Source: Brevibacillus antibioticus (GTDB taxonomy: Bacteria > Bacillota > Bacilli > Brevibacillales > Brevibacillaceae). Taken from it: a stretch of 64,000 nt of DNA. Below are positions 36,024-44,538 of the stretch, piece by piece. The first letter of the stretch is position 1. Each line of letters opens with the position of its first letter. The notes under the pieces are model-generated. The model was given only the letters and a program-made list of their open reading frames with translations, did no database searches and was not told the origin of the DNA. The stretch lies in assembly GCF_005217615.1 (NCBI RefSeq), contig NZ_SZNK01000001.1:2754501-2818500 (forward strand), written 5' to 3'. A program made the position numbers and the translations under genes.

Positions 36024-37145
36024 CTAGATCAGCCCTTTGCGCATCCCAACACTTACGCCTTTAGGTGCATGCACGACAACGCTCGCTTCGTGTTTCCCTT
36101 GGATGCTGACCCAGCCCAAACCGGAAATTACGATGTCAGTCGTCATGGTGGACTTGTTGATTTTAAAGGTGTGCTTCACAAATGGTGGAAGTGCTTTCGC
36201 AGCTTCCTCCCCTGTTGGCGGTACCAGCAAGGTTCCATGGTGCTTTTGCATCACTTCGTCTGCTTTCTCCAGCTTCGTACGGTGGATATACAGGTCATTG
36301 TCGACATAGATGATCAACGGCTGTCTCTCTCCCCGTACGAAGTCGATACGGGCTAAACCACCCAAAAAGAGTGATTGTCCAGCATCGAGCTGATACACCT
36401 TGGAGTTGATCCGGCTAGTCGGGGTAATCTTTCTCAGATCAGTCGGGGATACCATATGTCCGATCTGGTCGCGATTAATGATTCCCGGCGTATCAAAAAT
36501 GGAGCGGCCATCCTCGAGCGGAATCTCGATCTTGTCCAGCGTCGTACCCGGGAACGGCGAAGTCGTGATCTCCAGCTCAGCCGCACCGTAGTCATGCAAG
36601 ATGCGGTTGATCATGGTCGATTTTCCTACGTTGGTCACACCGACAATGTAAACATCTCGCCCTTTGCGCAGTTCTCCAATGCGATTCAACAGTTCATCGA
36701 TATGAAGCCCTTTTTGCGCGCTGATCAGTACGACATCCTCCGGGCGCAGTCCGCGTTCTTTTGCTTCGTGCTGCATCCAGTTACGCACGCGGTTCAGGTT
36801 GATGTTTCTCGGCAGCAGATCGACCTTGTTACCCACGAGCAAAATTGGATTTTTCCCGACAAATCGTGGCAAACCCTTGAGCCAGGAGCCTTGGAAGTCA
36901 AAGATATCGACTACCATTACCACAAGAGACTCCGTAGAACCGATGCCATCCAAAATTTTGAGGAAGTCATCATCGCCCATTCCTACCGGAGCCACTTCAT
37001 TATAATGTTTGATGCGATAACAACGCTGGCAAATGACTACCTTTCTGCCAAGCGCGGATTCAGGTGCATAGCCAGGCTTTTTTGCATCTGCTGTCTGAAT
37101 GGCAATCCCACATCCAGCACAAGAGCCATGCATTTGTTCCGTCAT
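36024..37145 (-). CDS. yqeH: Ribosome biogenesis GTPase YqeH
   Basis: 373 residues. N-terminal zinc ribbon (CAGCGIAIQ ... CQRCYRI), then a circularly permuted GTPase in which G4 (NKVDLLP) comes before G1 (GVTNVGKST) and G3 (DTPG). Needed for 30S assembly. ATG at 37145 follows GGAGGAG; the longer frame from 37187 lies inside yqeG. Start overlaps the yqeG stop by 4 nt. Confidence 0.95.
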   Translation of the reverse strand: MTEQMHGSCAGCGIAIQTADAKKPGYAPESALGRKVVICQRCYRIKHYNEVAPVGMGDDDFLKILDGIGSTESLVVMVVDIFDFQGSWLKGLPRFVGKNPILLVGNKVDLLPRNINLNRVRNWMQHEAKERGLRPEDVVLISAQKGLHIDELLNRIGELRKGRDVYIVGVTNVGKSTMINRILHDYGAAELEITTSPFPGTTLDKIEIPLEDGRSIFDTPGIINRDQIGHMVSPTDLRKITPTSRINSKVYQLDAGQSLFLGGLARIDFVRGERQPLIIYVDNDLYIHRTKLEKADEVMQKHHGTLLVPPTGEEAAKALPPFVKHTFKINKSTMTTDIVISGLGWVSIQGKHEASVVVHAPKGVSVGMRKGLI

Positions 37146-37666
37146 GCTTTTCTCCTCCACGAAACCATTCCTTTCCTCTCCATCCAAATAAGGGCCACAC
37201 GCTCCATCTGACGATTAAAGCGCGTCCAAAAACCATCCGTCTGGGCTACAGGAACAACCAGGATCGTATGAAATCCTAATCGATTTCCTCCCAGCACATC
37301 GGTAAACAATTGATCGCCAATGACAACAGTCTCAGCGATGGTTACATTCATCTGCCGCACTGCCTGCAAAAAGGCACGGTTTGTCGGCTTTTTGGCCGCA
37401 TAAATAAACCCGAGATTTAATGGGGCACAGAAGCGGTCTACACGCTCCTTGTTGTTGTTGGAGACAACAGTGACCTGTATGCCTGCCTCATGCATTTGAG
37501 CAAGCCAGTTGATGACTTCCTCAGTTGCATGTGGCCTGTCCCATTCCACCAAGGTATTATCCAAGTCTGTAATCACCGCACGGATGTTATTTCGTTTCAA
37601 TTGATCTATGTCAATGTGATGGATTGATTCGACGAACTGACTAGGCATCAGCTTCTCTAAAAACAC
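37142..37666 (-). CDS. yqeG: YqeG family HAD IIIA-type phosphatase
   Basis: 174 residues. HAD motif I DLDNTLVEWD, motif II VVSNNNKER, motif III/IV region VIGDQLFTDVLGGNR. A cytoplasmic phosphatase of unsettled substrate (phosphatidylglycerophosphate phosphatase-like in plants and cyanobacteria). GTG start at 37666 with GGAGG upstream. First gene of the cluster. Confidence 0.92.
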   Translation of the reverse strand: MFLEKLMPSQFVESIHHIDIDQLKRNNIRAVITDLDNTLVEWDRPHATEEVINWLAQMHEAGIQVTVVSNNNKERVDRFCAPLNLGFIYAAKKPTNRAFLQAVRQMNVTIAETVVIGDQLFTDVLGGNRLGFHTILVVPVAQTDGFWTRFNRQMERVALIWMERKGMVSWRRKA

Positions 37667-37805
37667 GGGGCACCTCCAAATGATGTGAAGCAATCAACCG
37701 CGATTTCGGCACCTACTATACCATAATCGACCACTTGGTTGCAAAACAAAAAGCATGATCACCACTTGCATTGCTCTGTCATCCTGTGTAAAATAACGTT
37801 ACCAA

Positions 37806-37833
37806 GAAAACTGTTTTTGTTTTTATAGTTTTC
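37806..37833. promoter_or_regulatory. Probable operator upstream of the TetR gene
   Basis: GAAAACT and AGTTTTC form an inverted repeat around a 14-nt AT centre, 32 nt before the TetR start. Its right half contains the 12-mer GTTTTTATAGTT, found again before the exporter gene at 38508-38519. Likely the regulator's binding sequence; inference. Confidence 0.45.
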
Positions 37834-37864
37834 AGTTATGCTTTTTTGGCTGGGGGCGATTGCA

Positions 37865-38428
37865 ATGAAAAACCGGATCATGAAAGGTTTTATAGAAGAG
37901 ATTCGTGATAAAGGCATGAAATTCTCCATGGATGATTTGGCGAAGCGGCTTGGGATCAGCAAACGCACGTTGTACGAGCACTTCTCATCCAAGGTGGAAA
38001 TTCTGGAAACAATCATTCAACAGTCCTTTGATGAGGGCGATGAAAAAACACAGCAAATTCTCGCAGACAACAGTCTCTCTCTTATCGATAAGATCAAAGG
38101 TGTCATGATGGTTTTACCGACACACTATGAATTTTATGATTTGCGCATCCTCGAACAGATGAAGCGATATTATCCTGAGCAATATGCCCAAGTCGAGGCA
38201 TCTCTATCCGAGGATTGGCAGACGCTTCGCGTCCTTCTCGAGCAAGCGATTCGAGAAGGACTCATCGTCAACATGGACGTCACGCTCATGCTGAAGGTTA
38301 TTGTCGATGCGCTGAATTCTACACTCGATCAGCGCTTTTACATGAAAAACCAAATTACAGTTTCAGAGGCGCTTTCCGCTATTGTAGATGTCCTCTTGTT
38401 TGGATTGGTACTAGCGGATAAAAGGTAA
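37865..38428 (+). CDS. TetR/AcrR family regulator
   Basis: 187 residues. N-terminal helix-turn-helix FSMDDLAKRLGISKRTLYEH followed by a variable ligand domain. It lies 106 nt upstream of an MFS exporter in the same direction and probably represses it. The ATG at 37865 follows GGGGGCGA; the longer ATG at 37838 has no site. Ligand unknown; exported amine or drug is the best guess. Confidence 0.9.
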   Translation: MKNRIMKGFIEEIRDKGMKFSMDDLAKRLGISKRTLYEHFSSKVEILETIIQQSFDEGDEKTQQILADNSLSLIDKIKGVMMVLPTHYEFYDLRILEQMKRYYPEQYAQVEASLSEDWQTLRVLLEQAIREGLIVNMDVTLMLKVIVDALNSTLDQRFYMKNQITVSEALSAIVDVLLFGLVLADKR

Positions 38429-38507
38429 CAAATGACTCGTGGTCACCACACCTACTTTGGAAGACCACGATATCGTTTTTTGCAAGAAAACCAATAAAAC
38501 AAAAATA

Positions 38508-38519
38508 GTTTTTATAGTT
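38508..38519 (+). promoter_or_regulatory. Second copy of the candidate TetR box, before the MFS gene
   Basis: GTTTTTATAGTT, identical over 12 nt to 37819-37830, ends 15 nt upstream of the exporter ATG, next to its ribosome site. Confidence 0.4.
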
Positions 38520-38534
38520 AAGAGGTGTTCCATC

Positions 38535-39752
38535 ATGTCCATTTTTACACAAATGACCAAACAACAACGAATAGGACTCTTGTTTGTCATCCTGATCCTT
38601 TTTATCGACATGCTGCTGTACAGCTTGTTGATTCCGATTGTTCCTTATTTTACGGAAATGCTTGCGCCCTCCTCTACCATGATGGGCGTGCTGTTTAGCA
38701 GCTATGCGATAGCGATGCTCCTCGCCACGCCGATTTTCGGACCGATATCTGATCGGGTCGGCAGACGTACCATGCTTTTGATCGGCTTGCTCGGCCTCGC
38801 CGCTTCCACATTATTATTTGCTTTCTCTGAAACAATGGCCTTGTTGATTACCGCGCGTTTCGTTCAAGGGATAGCTGCTGCGGCTACATGGCCAACTGCC
38901 CTTGCCCTCTTGGCGGATTTGTTCCCATCCAAAATGCGCGGAACTGTTATGGGAATTGCATTGACGGCGATTTCGACCGGTACATTGCTCGGAGCGCCGA
39001 TTGGCGGATGGTTGTTTGAAATCAGTGGCCATCGCATGCCTTTCCTGGCAGCAGCAGCCTTTACCGTAATCAACATTGTGCTAGTCTACTTGTTCTTGAA
39101 GGAAGACGCGACGAGAACTGTCAGTGAAAAGCTTCATGTCGGTGGATTCATTCGCAATCCGCAAGTCATCTTTATCGCTGGAATCGTCCTGTTGGCTGAG
39201 ATTTCCCTTTGTTTGCTGGAACCGACGTTGCCCGTATTTTTTACAGAGAAACTCAGTATGACACCGACAACGATTGGTCTTTTGTTTGGGGTTATGACAC
39301 TCGCCTACGGACTGATCGCCCCCGTTGCCGGCTCCCTTTCTAGCCGCATGAATCCGTATAAGCTCATGTTTGGCGGAATCATGACGCTGGCTGTGTTTCT
39401 GCCATTTTTAGCGTGGGCGGACGCCCTCTGGCAGGCAATGCTCGCAATGGCCCTGATTGGAGCCAGCATTGGTTTCACCTTATCGCCTACCTTGGCTACG
39501 TTGGGGGCCATCATTGACCAAGGAGGAAGCGGTGCATACGGCACAGCCTACTCTCTTTTTAATATGTTTCACGGGATCGGAATGGTTGCAGGCCCACTGG
39601 CAGGGGGAATTTTGACGGATTTACTTCCTGTATCGTCTGCCCTCCTAATCGTCGCAGCATCCATCCTTGGCTTCGGCATTTTACTTTTTGTCCAATTAAA
39701 AGCAAGCAAATCCACCAGCCTCAATATCAAGGAAAGCGAGATGAAATTTTGA
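38535..39752 (+). CDS. MFS drug/amine exporter (DHA1 type)
   Basis: 405 residues, twelve membrane helices. DHA1 signatures: FGPISDRVGRRTMLLIG (loop 2-3) and GALTAISTGTLLGAPIGGWL-like motif C (LTAISTGTLLGAPIGG). ATG at 38535 with AAGAGGTG upstream. The next gene overlaps its stop codon and is an acetyltransferase of BltD type, as in the blt-bltD drug/polyamine efflux operon of B. subtilis; the exported substance may be a polyamine or drug. Confidence 0.9.
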   Translation: MSIFTQMTKQQRIGLLFVILILFIDMLLYSLLIPIVPYFTEMLAPSSTMMGVLFSSYAIAMLLATPIFGPISDRVGRRTMLLIGLLGLAASTLLFAFSETMALLITARFVQGIAAAATWPTALALLADLFPSKMRGTVMGIALTAISTGTLLGAPIGGWLFEISGHRMPFLAAAAFTVINIVLVYLFLKEDATRTVSEKLHVGGFIRNPQVIFIAGIVLLAEISLCLLEPTLPVFFTEKLSMTPTTIGLLFGVMTLAYGLIAPVAGSLSSRMNPYKLMFGGIMTLAVFLPFLAWADALWQAMLAMALIGASIGFTLSPTLATLGAIIDQGGSGAYGTAYSLFNMFHGIGMVAGPLAGGILTDLLPVSSALLIVAASILGFGILLFVQLKASKSTSLNIKESEMKF

Positions 39753-40195
39753 GCTTGTCTATTTGTGAAATTACGAAAGAAAACTGGCGGCAAATTGCCT
39801 GTTTGACCGTAAAGGAAGGCCAACACGCCTTCATCGAGAGCAACGCTTTTTCCATCGCCCAATCAGGTTTTGAACCGGAATGGATATCATGCGGTCTGTA
39901 TGACAAGGACATCGCTGTCGGTTATGCCATGCACGGAATCGAAGTAGAGAATGGCCGAATTTGGCTGGATCGCTTTATGATTGATGGTCGCCATCAGGGT
40001 AAGGGGTACGCCAAAAAATTCCTGAACATGCTCGTTGAAGAAATGGGCAGACGCTACAGCTGTACGCGCATTTACTTGAGTATTCATCCTGAAAACGAGT
40101 TCGCTCGCAAGCTGTATGAGTCGTTCGGCTTTACCACAAATGGCGAGATGGATGGTCCGGAGGAAGTGATGATCCTCGACCTGACAACTGAATAG
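39749..40195 (+). CDS. GNAT acetyltransferase, BltD (spermine/spermidine) type
   Basis: 148 residues. IWLDRFMIDGRHQGKGYAKK, IYLSIHPENEFARKLYESFG and the C-terminal EEVMILDL are very close to BltD/PaiA-like polyamine acetyltransferases as I remember them. The TTG start overlaps the exporter stop TGA, so it is translated by coupling. An exporter plus polyamine acetyltransferase suggests removal of excess polyamine; inference. Confidence 0.85.
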   Translation: MSLSICEITKENWRQIACLTVKEGQHAFIESNAFSIAQSGFEPEWISCGLYDKDIAVGYAMHGIEVENGRIWLDRFMIDGRHQGKGYAKKFLNMLVEEMGRRYSCTRIYLSIHPENEFARKLYESFGFTTNGEMDGPEEVMILDLTTE

Positions 40196-40241
40196 AAAAG
40201 GCACCTCCTCTGTCGAAACTGACGAAGGGGTGCCTCTTTTT
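40196..40241. terminator. Bidirectional terminator
   Basis: AAAAGGCACCTCC pairs with the later AGGGGTGCCTCTTTT, with A and T runs on both sides. It lies between the BltD-like gene and the convergent zinc-ribbon gene. Confidence 0.85.
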
Positions 40242-40245
40242 GTCG

Positions 40246-40434
40246 CTATCTTTGATTATTACGTGCTTCCATCAGTCGCTTGACCTTCTCTGTCGGAGTC
40301 CAGCATTGAAATCGATAGTCCGGACGCGTCTCATAGGTTAGACGAGAACATCGATAGCTGACTCCCCCTGTCACTTTCTCCACGCGAAAATGAATACAGG
40401 TCGCACAGCAATGAAAGGCATTCTCTGTCTCCAC
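40246..40434 (-). CDS. Small zinc-ribbon-like protein of unknown function
   Basis: 62 residues. Cysteines in CCATCIHF, YRCSRL and FQCW could hold one zinc ion. GTG start at 40434 with GGAGG 7 nt upstream; the longer frame to 40512 overlaps dinB. It follows dinB by 13 nt and is probably cotranscribed. I recognise no named family. Confidence 0.7.
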   Translation of the reverse strand: METENAFHCCATCIHFRVEKVTGGVSYRCSRLTYETRPDYRFQCWTPTEKVKRLMEARNNQR

Positions 40435-40447
40435 CGTTCTCCCTCCC

Positions 40448-41500
40448 TTACTTCCCCAGCTTCCACGAAAACATCGAGAGCTGTTCGTACCGCTCCCCTT
40501 GCTGCTCGGCAAAATTCGAAAAGCCTACGCCCACCAATCGAACCCCTGCTGTATAGTCAAAGGCGTCGAGTAGATCGTCCAACAGCTCCTGCCAATTGGC
40601 CCCGGCTACAGCCTTAAGCTGCTTGGTCCGTTCGGTAAAGTCCGCGTACTTGATTTTCAGTGTAATCGTTTGGGGCTCGACGCCTTCTTCGCGGATGTCC
40701 TCTTCGACCTCACGCAAGAGGGAGGTGGCAATCGGAGCAATCGCATCCCTGTCAAACAAATCAAAGGGCAGTGTCGTTTCGCGGCTCAATGATTTCGGCG
40801 CGCGGTCCATTTCGATTTCGCGATTGTCTTCTCCTCTCGCCCGGTAATAGAGGGAACGACCGAACTTCCCAAATAAGGTAGTGGCCTCCTCGAGTGAAAG
40901 CCGCCAAAAATCTTCTACCGTCTCAATCCCCTTTTTCGCAAGCAGCTCTTGTGACTTTTTGCCGACTCCATGCAAGGTGCCAATTGGCAGAGACCGCAGC
41001 ACATCCAATGCCTGCTCAGGTCGGATGATTACAAAAGCATCTGGCTTTTTTAAATCACTGGCAATCTTAGCTAACGACATATTGTAGGAAAGTCCGATGC
41101 TGCAAGTAAGTCCGGTCTCCCGCTTGATTCGCCTCTTGATATCGTGGGCGATGGGGACCGCATTTTCATAATGGGACACGTCTAAATAAGCCTCGTCTAG
41201 ACCCACTGTTTGATAACGCTCTGTATAAGAAGTAAAGATCTGTCTGATTTCAGCAGATTTTTCGATATAACGGCTATAGCGGACAGGTAAATAATAGCCT
41301 TGCGGACATTTTTTCCTCGCCATGGCGACGGGCATTGCGGAGCGAACACCGTATTTGCGCGCCTCGTAGCTACAGGTCGATACGACACCTCGATTGCCAG
41401 TTCCCCCGACAATGACCGGCTTCCCTCGCAGTTCGGGGCGATCTAACTGCTCTACACTCGCAAAAAATGCGTCAATATCCAAGTGAAGAATTTTTTTCAT
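40448..41500 (-). CDS. dinB: DNA polymerase IV (Y family)
   Basis: 350 residues. Catalytic motifs HLDIDAFFASVEQ, CSYEARKYGVRSAMP and GLDEAYLDVS, then helix-hairpin-helix GTLHGVGKKSQELL and the little-finger domain. Error-prone translesion polymerase. ATG at 41500 has a modest site (GGTGGG); the frame extends 18 codons upstream. No SOS box seen by eye before it. Confidence 0.95.
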   Translation of the reverse strand: MKKILHLDIDAFFASVEQLDRPELRGKPVIVGGTGNRGVVSTCSYEARKYGVRSAMPVAMARKKCPQGYYLPVRYSRYIEKSAEIRQIFTSYTERYQTVGLDEAYLDVSHYENAVPIAHDIKRRIKRETGLTCSIGLSYNMSLAKIASDLKKPDAFVIIRPEQALDVLRSLPIGTLHGVGKKSQELLAKKGIETVEDFWRLSLEEATTLFGKFGRSLYYRARGEDNREIEMDRAPKSLSRETTLPFDLFDRDAIAPIATSLLREVEEDIREEGVEPQTITLKIKYADFTERTKQLKAVAGANWQELLDDLLDAFDYTAGVRLVGVGFSNFAEQQGERYEQLSMFSWKLGK

Positions 41501-41573
41501 AGGGATACCCACCAAACATACATTCTCATCCCTATTATCCCTGTTTTGTTCCATTGACGCAAGCGAGAACGTC

Positions 41574-42014
41574 CTAGGCTTGGTTTTCGATTACCTGTAG
41601 CAATTCTGATACTGGAGGATTTCCTTTTTTGGCATATAAGATCGTTCCGTTTTTTCCGATGATGTATACGATGCGTTGCTGGAAAAACAACCCGAGAACT
41701 TTTCCAACATTGTACGCTTTTCGAATGAATTCATCTTCATCCATGATCAACGGAAATTCATAACGGAACTTATTAGCAAACGAGCGTTTCTTGTCCATGC
41801 CACCTGGATTGACGCCAAAAACAACGGTGTTTGCTTGTTCGATTTTGGTGTAGTGATCCTGCACTACACATAGCTGTTTCGTACAAATCGGGGTATCATC
41901 TCCGGGATAGAAGATGAGGACGATAGTTTCCTTTCCGATGTGTGCTGCAAGATCAATGGTTCCTTTCGTGCTCATCGCCGTAAAGACGGGAGCAAAATCT
42001 CCGACCTTTAACAT
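41574..42014 (-). CDS. Peroxiredoxin, BCP/AhpC-TSA type
   Basis: 146 residues, thioredoxin fold. The active site DDTPICTKQLC has the peroxidatic Cys44 and a second Cys49 five residues on, the atypical two-cysteine layout of BCP. Reduces hydroperoxides in the cytoplasm. Two starts are possible: ATG 42014 (GAGG 8 nt before) or GTG 42023. It follows the membrane-anchored gene by a few bases and is probably cotranscribed with it. Confidence 0.88.
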   Translation of the reverse strand: MLKVGDFAPVFTAMSTKGTIDLAAHIGKETIVLIFYPGDDTPICTKQLCVVQDHYTKIEQANTVVFGVNPGGMDKKRSFANKFRYEFPLIMDEDEFIRKAYNVGKVLGLFFQQRIVYIIGKNGTILYAKKGNPPVSELLQVIENQA

Positions 42015-42025
42015 TTCTCTCACCT

Positions 42026-42523
42026 CTATGCTCCGTTTACAGGGGCTATTGGAATGTCAACATTCATTCTCCCATCCCGATACTTTGTGAACGGATCTTT
42101 CTCCTCCCCCATAATCCATACCTTTCCTTCCCATACATGTACGGTTTCAGCATATTCAAATCTTTGTCCACTCTGCTCAACTTCAACCTTCATTTCAAGA
42201 AAGGCAGTATGCCCATCTTCGTATCTAATCTTTGTGATCTCAAAGTCTTTCATTTTATACTGTTGAGCTTGTAAGAAGGCGACCTTTTTCATATAAAATT
42301 CTTTCGCTTCCTGGTTACTTAACGTTGTCCCATCAACTGGGTGCCTGCCGTTTGCATCATAAAGATAAAGCATCTCAAAAGCGGTTAGGTAGTCTTCATC
42401 AATTAGCGCTTGATAATAATTTGTGGTTATCATTTTCATTTCACGTTCAGCAAAATACTCTGTGAAGAGGAACCTCGGAAAAACGAGTAGAAAAAGCAAA
42501 ATAACAACAATTATTTTCTTCAA
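42026..42523 (-). CDS. Membrane-anchored or secreted protein of unknown function
   Basis: 165 residues. N-terminal hydrophobic helix (IIVVILLFLLVFPRFLF) followed by an alpha+beta domain (NYYQALIDEDYLTAFEMLY, TAFLEMKVEVEQ) that resembles NTF2-like extracytoplasmic domains in composition; no firm family. The second mobile element begins 74 nt upstream of its start and probably replaced or displaced its original promoter region. The ATG has a GAGGTGAG site. Confidence 0.7.
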   Translation of the reverse strand: MKKIIVVILLFLLVFPRFLFTEYFAEREMKMITTNYYQALIDEDYLTAFEMLYLYDANGRHPVDGTTLSNQEAKEFYMKKVAFLQAQQYKMKDFEITKIRYEDGHTAFLEMKVEVEQSGQRFEYAETVHVWEGKVWIMGEEKDPFTKYRDGRMNVDIPIAPVNGA

Positions 42524-42596
42524 AAACTCACCTCACAAAAATCCATTCTCTTACGTGAAATTCGATTCTGCCTGTCATTTATCCTTGTTTCACTAC

Positions 42597-42662
42597 TGTG
42601 CAGAGATAATAGTGATTTAGACTAATTAATAAAGTATTAGACTGGATAATAAAGTTCTAGAC
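42597..42662. repeat. Three 20-bp-spaced transposase-site-like repeats at the left end of the second element
   Basis: Units ending GTGATTTAGACT, AAGTATTAGACT and AAGTTCTAGACT abut each other. Reverse-complemented, this equals the right-end array of the first element in spacing and in the 26-nt distance from terminus to the end of TAGAC. Confidence 0.75.
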
Positions 42663-42672
42663 TGGCGGCCAA

Positions 42673-42695
42673 GTTAAACGAACGGGCAGTTTAAC
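42673..42695. repeat. Hairpin with conserved GAACGGGCA loop
   Basis: GTTAAAC - GAACGGGCA - GTTTAAC, a perfect 7-bp inverted repeat. The same loop with shorter arms (ATAC / GTAT) occurs on the minus strand of the first element at 5386-5402, and 20 of 24 bases around it match. Its role is unknown. Confidence 0.55.
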
Positions 42696-42902
42696 CCGAA
42701 TATGGACTAAAGGAAAGGCGTTGCAAATAGAGAATCAATAGATGACAAGAGAAGTGGGACGAGGCGAAGCCAAGATGCATCTGCTCTAAGCGGAGAGGGC
42801 TAGCATTTCCTGCAAACATCTCTCCATTCGCACAGACAAACCTCCCCCCATTTTCATATGGTAATGCTGTAATACCATAACTGTTAATGGAGGTGTTGAG
42901 GT

Positions 42903-43337
42903 GTGAGTTCAATAAAGGGAACAAAACGAAAAAAAGCTACGATGACCATGATCGCCGTACCAACCATAATCGTAGCCGGGGAAACATCGAATCTCTCGGG
43001 ACAAGTCAAGGTGAACGGACGTCCTAAAGCAGGGATCGTAGTCGTTTTTGCAACCGAAAATACTTTTGGTGTCGTAATTCCTGCCTTTACTATTACAGAC
43101 GCCAAAGGAAATTTTACGGCAAAATTTAGATCGTTTATCAACCCTGATCAACCTGGATTCAGAGCAGTTATCGTCACCGCTGCACTCCCTTCTTTTCCTG
43201 GAGTCTCCGCTTCAAGTGTAATTGCAATCCTTCGAGGGCCGGGGTCTCGGAATAGGGTAAAACGACGGAAGACAGTCCAACGGAATTCAGCAAAGGTAAG
43301 ATCGGTTGGTAAAACAAAGCTCGCCTTACGAAAATGA
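42903..43337 (+). CDS. Ig-like beta-sandwich protein, cargo of the second mobile element
   Basis: 144 residues. GTG start with GGAGGT 8 nt upstream. After a basic N-terminus, about residues 20-110 resemble a bacterial Ig-like/carboxypeptidase-regulatory domain (NLSGQVKVNGRPKAGIVVVF, FTITDAKGNFTAKF). The C-terminus is Arg/Lys-rich. No signal peptide or membrane helix is seen. It may be a structural or surface-attached protein; spore-layer location is possible but unproven. No named gene recognised. Confidence 0.7.
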   Translation: MSSIKGTKRKKATMTMIAVPTIIVAGETSNLSGQVKVNGRPKAGIVVVFATENTFGVVIPAFTITDAKGNFTAKFRSFINPDQPGFRAVIVTAALPSFPGVSASSVIAILRGPGSRNRVKRRKTVQRNSAKVRSVGKTKLALRK

Positions 43338-43726
43338 AGCCCAATCCATCCACTCATGTGGAGTGTTACTCACTGTTAGTGCGTAAGGACAATTAAATCG
43401 TAATGACGGAACAAGTGGAAGCTAAGCAACTGCTGGAAGAGTAACTGCTAAAGTAGATTGAGAAACTGCTGTATTCACGAATGGGAAGGGAAATGATTCC
43501 AGTTGGAACAGATCAATGGAGCAGTCTAAGTCTGTATTATTTCGTTTAAATCCATGGATTGTTTCATTCTGACGTATAGTCTAAAACTTTTTTCAATTAC
43601 CTGGTGATTTAGAAGACCGAGACCTCTTGCACCATAAGGGGTTCCGGTCTAAAACTCTATTATCACTGAACAATTACGCTTCTACCATTGACATGTGCAA
43701 CCGCACGGGGAAGCCTTCCCGCATGC

Positions 43727-43760
43727 AAAAAACCGCTCTAGGCAATCCCAGAACGGTTTC
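43727..43760 (-). terminator. Terminator after the C26 gene
   Basis: On the minus strand AAACCGTTCTGGGATT pairs with CCTAGAGCGGTTTTTT, ending in a T-run 15 nt beyond the gene. Confidence 0.75.
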
Positions 43761-43773
43761 TCTTATTTCTATT

Positions 43774-44511
43774 CTAGTTAGTCGCTTGCAGCTTCAACTG
43801 CTTTACCCGAGCAACAAATGCCTCGGCAATCTTCAACATGTCGTCGTCGTGTGCCCACATCCGTTCTGGATGCCACTGTACGCCTACATGTAGCCCGTCG
43901 AGGCTTTCCATCGCCTCAATCACACCATCAGCCGCGCATCCTGTGACTTTGAAGCCCGGTGCTATGTCTTTGACCGCTTGGTGGTGAGAGGTGTTCACGA
44001 GCACCTCTGTCATTCCGAGGGCATCCGCTACAAAGCCAGGTTGCAGCGTAATTTTGTGCGCCCCATATTGCCGTGAACCCTTCTGCGCATGCTGTAATGC
44101 TCCTGGTACTTGGCTCGGGATATCTTGAATGAGGGTGCCGCCACACGCCACATTCAAAATTTGCATCCCGCGGCAAATGCCCAGGATTGGCTTTTTTTGC
44201 TCCAGCGCAATCTTGATAATCTCCAGCTCTGTGATGTCTCTCTCGTAATTGATATCGCCCAGCCCTTGCAGCGGGTCTTCTCCGTACAAATGCGGCGATG
44301 GATCTTCACCACCGGACAAAATCAAGCCGTCCAGGGATTCGATCATGTCACGAAACGGAGCATCCTGAATCGTCAGCAGTGGCAAGATCAGTGGAGTACC
44401 GCCACAGCGCGCAATTCCGTTCACATAGCCTGAACCTACATAGAAAAACTGGTCGAGATCATTCTTCGGAAAATACATTTTCGTACATGCCACACCAATG
44501 ATCGGACGCAC
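43774..44511 (-). CDS. Gamma-glutamyl-gamma-aminobutyrate hydrolase-like (peptidase C26) protein
   Basis: 245 residues, class I glutamine amidotransferase fold. Nucleophile Cys in LGICRGMQILNV, and His-Glu in GVQWHPERM; LILSGGEDPSP matches the PuuD/YvdE group. Hydrolyses gamma-glutamyl amides such as gamma-Glu-GABA; exact substrate unknown. GTG at 44511 has GGGAG at 8 nt; the GTG at 44520 is poorer. It follows an OppA-type lipoprotein gene by 27 nt and may share its message, suggesting uptake and cleavage of gamma-glutamyl peptides; inference. Confidence 0.85.
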   Translation of the reverse strand: MRPIIGVACTKMYFPKNDLDQFFYVGSGYVNGIARCGGTPLILPLLTIQDAPFRDMIESLDGLILSGGEDPSPHLYGEDPLQGLGDINYERDITELEIIKIALEQKKPILGICRGMQILNVACGGTLIQDIPSQVPGALQHAQKGSRQYGAHKITLQPGFVADALGMTEVLVNTSHHQAVKDIAPGFKVTGCAADGVIEAMESLDGLHVGVQWHPERMWAHDDDMLKIAEAFVARVKQLKLQATN

Positions 44512-44538
44512 GCCAGTCACTCCCTCATAGACTTATGA

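Larger units (their letters stand above)
42597..43672. mobile_element. 1076-bp non-autonomous Tn7-like element, second copy with different cargo
   Basis: Ends TGTGCAGAGATAATAG and TGTTCAGTGATAATAG (right end reverse-complemented) match the ends of the 4773-5743 element. The left end has three sites with TAGAC at 42618, 42638 and 42658 (20-bp spacing); the right end has GTCTA at 43647, 43579 and 43524, spaced apart. Flanks ACTAC (42592-42596) and ATTAC (43673-43677) are an imperfect 5-bp duplication. One cargo gene, no transposase. The stretches 42524-42902 and 43338-43773 contain the element ends and otherwise nothing I can name. Confidence 0.75.

Noticed and set aside
43400..43560. Short broken frames in the second element that vaguely recall a Spo0E-type phosphatase (IEKLL...SLSLYY)
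   Set aside because: Two in-frame stops and no SQELD motif; the likeness is too weak to call a pseudogene.
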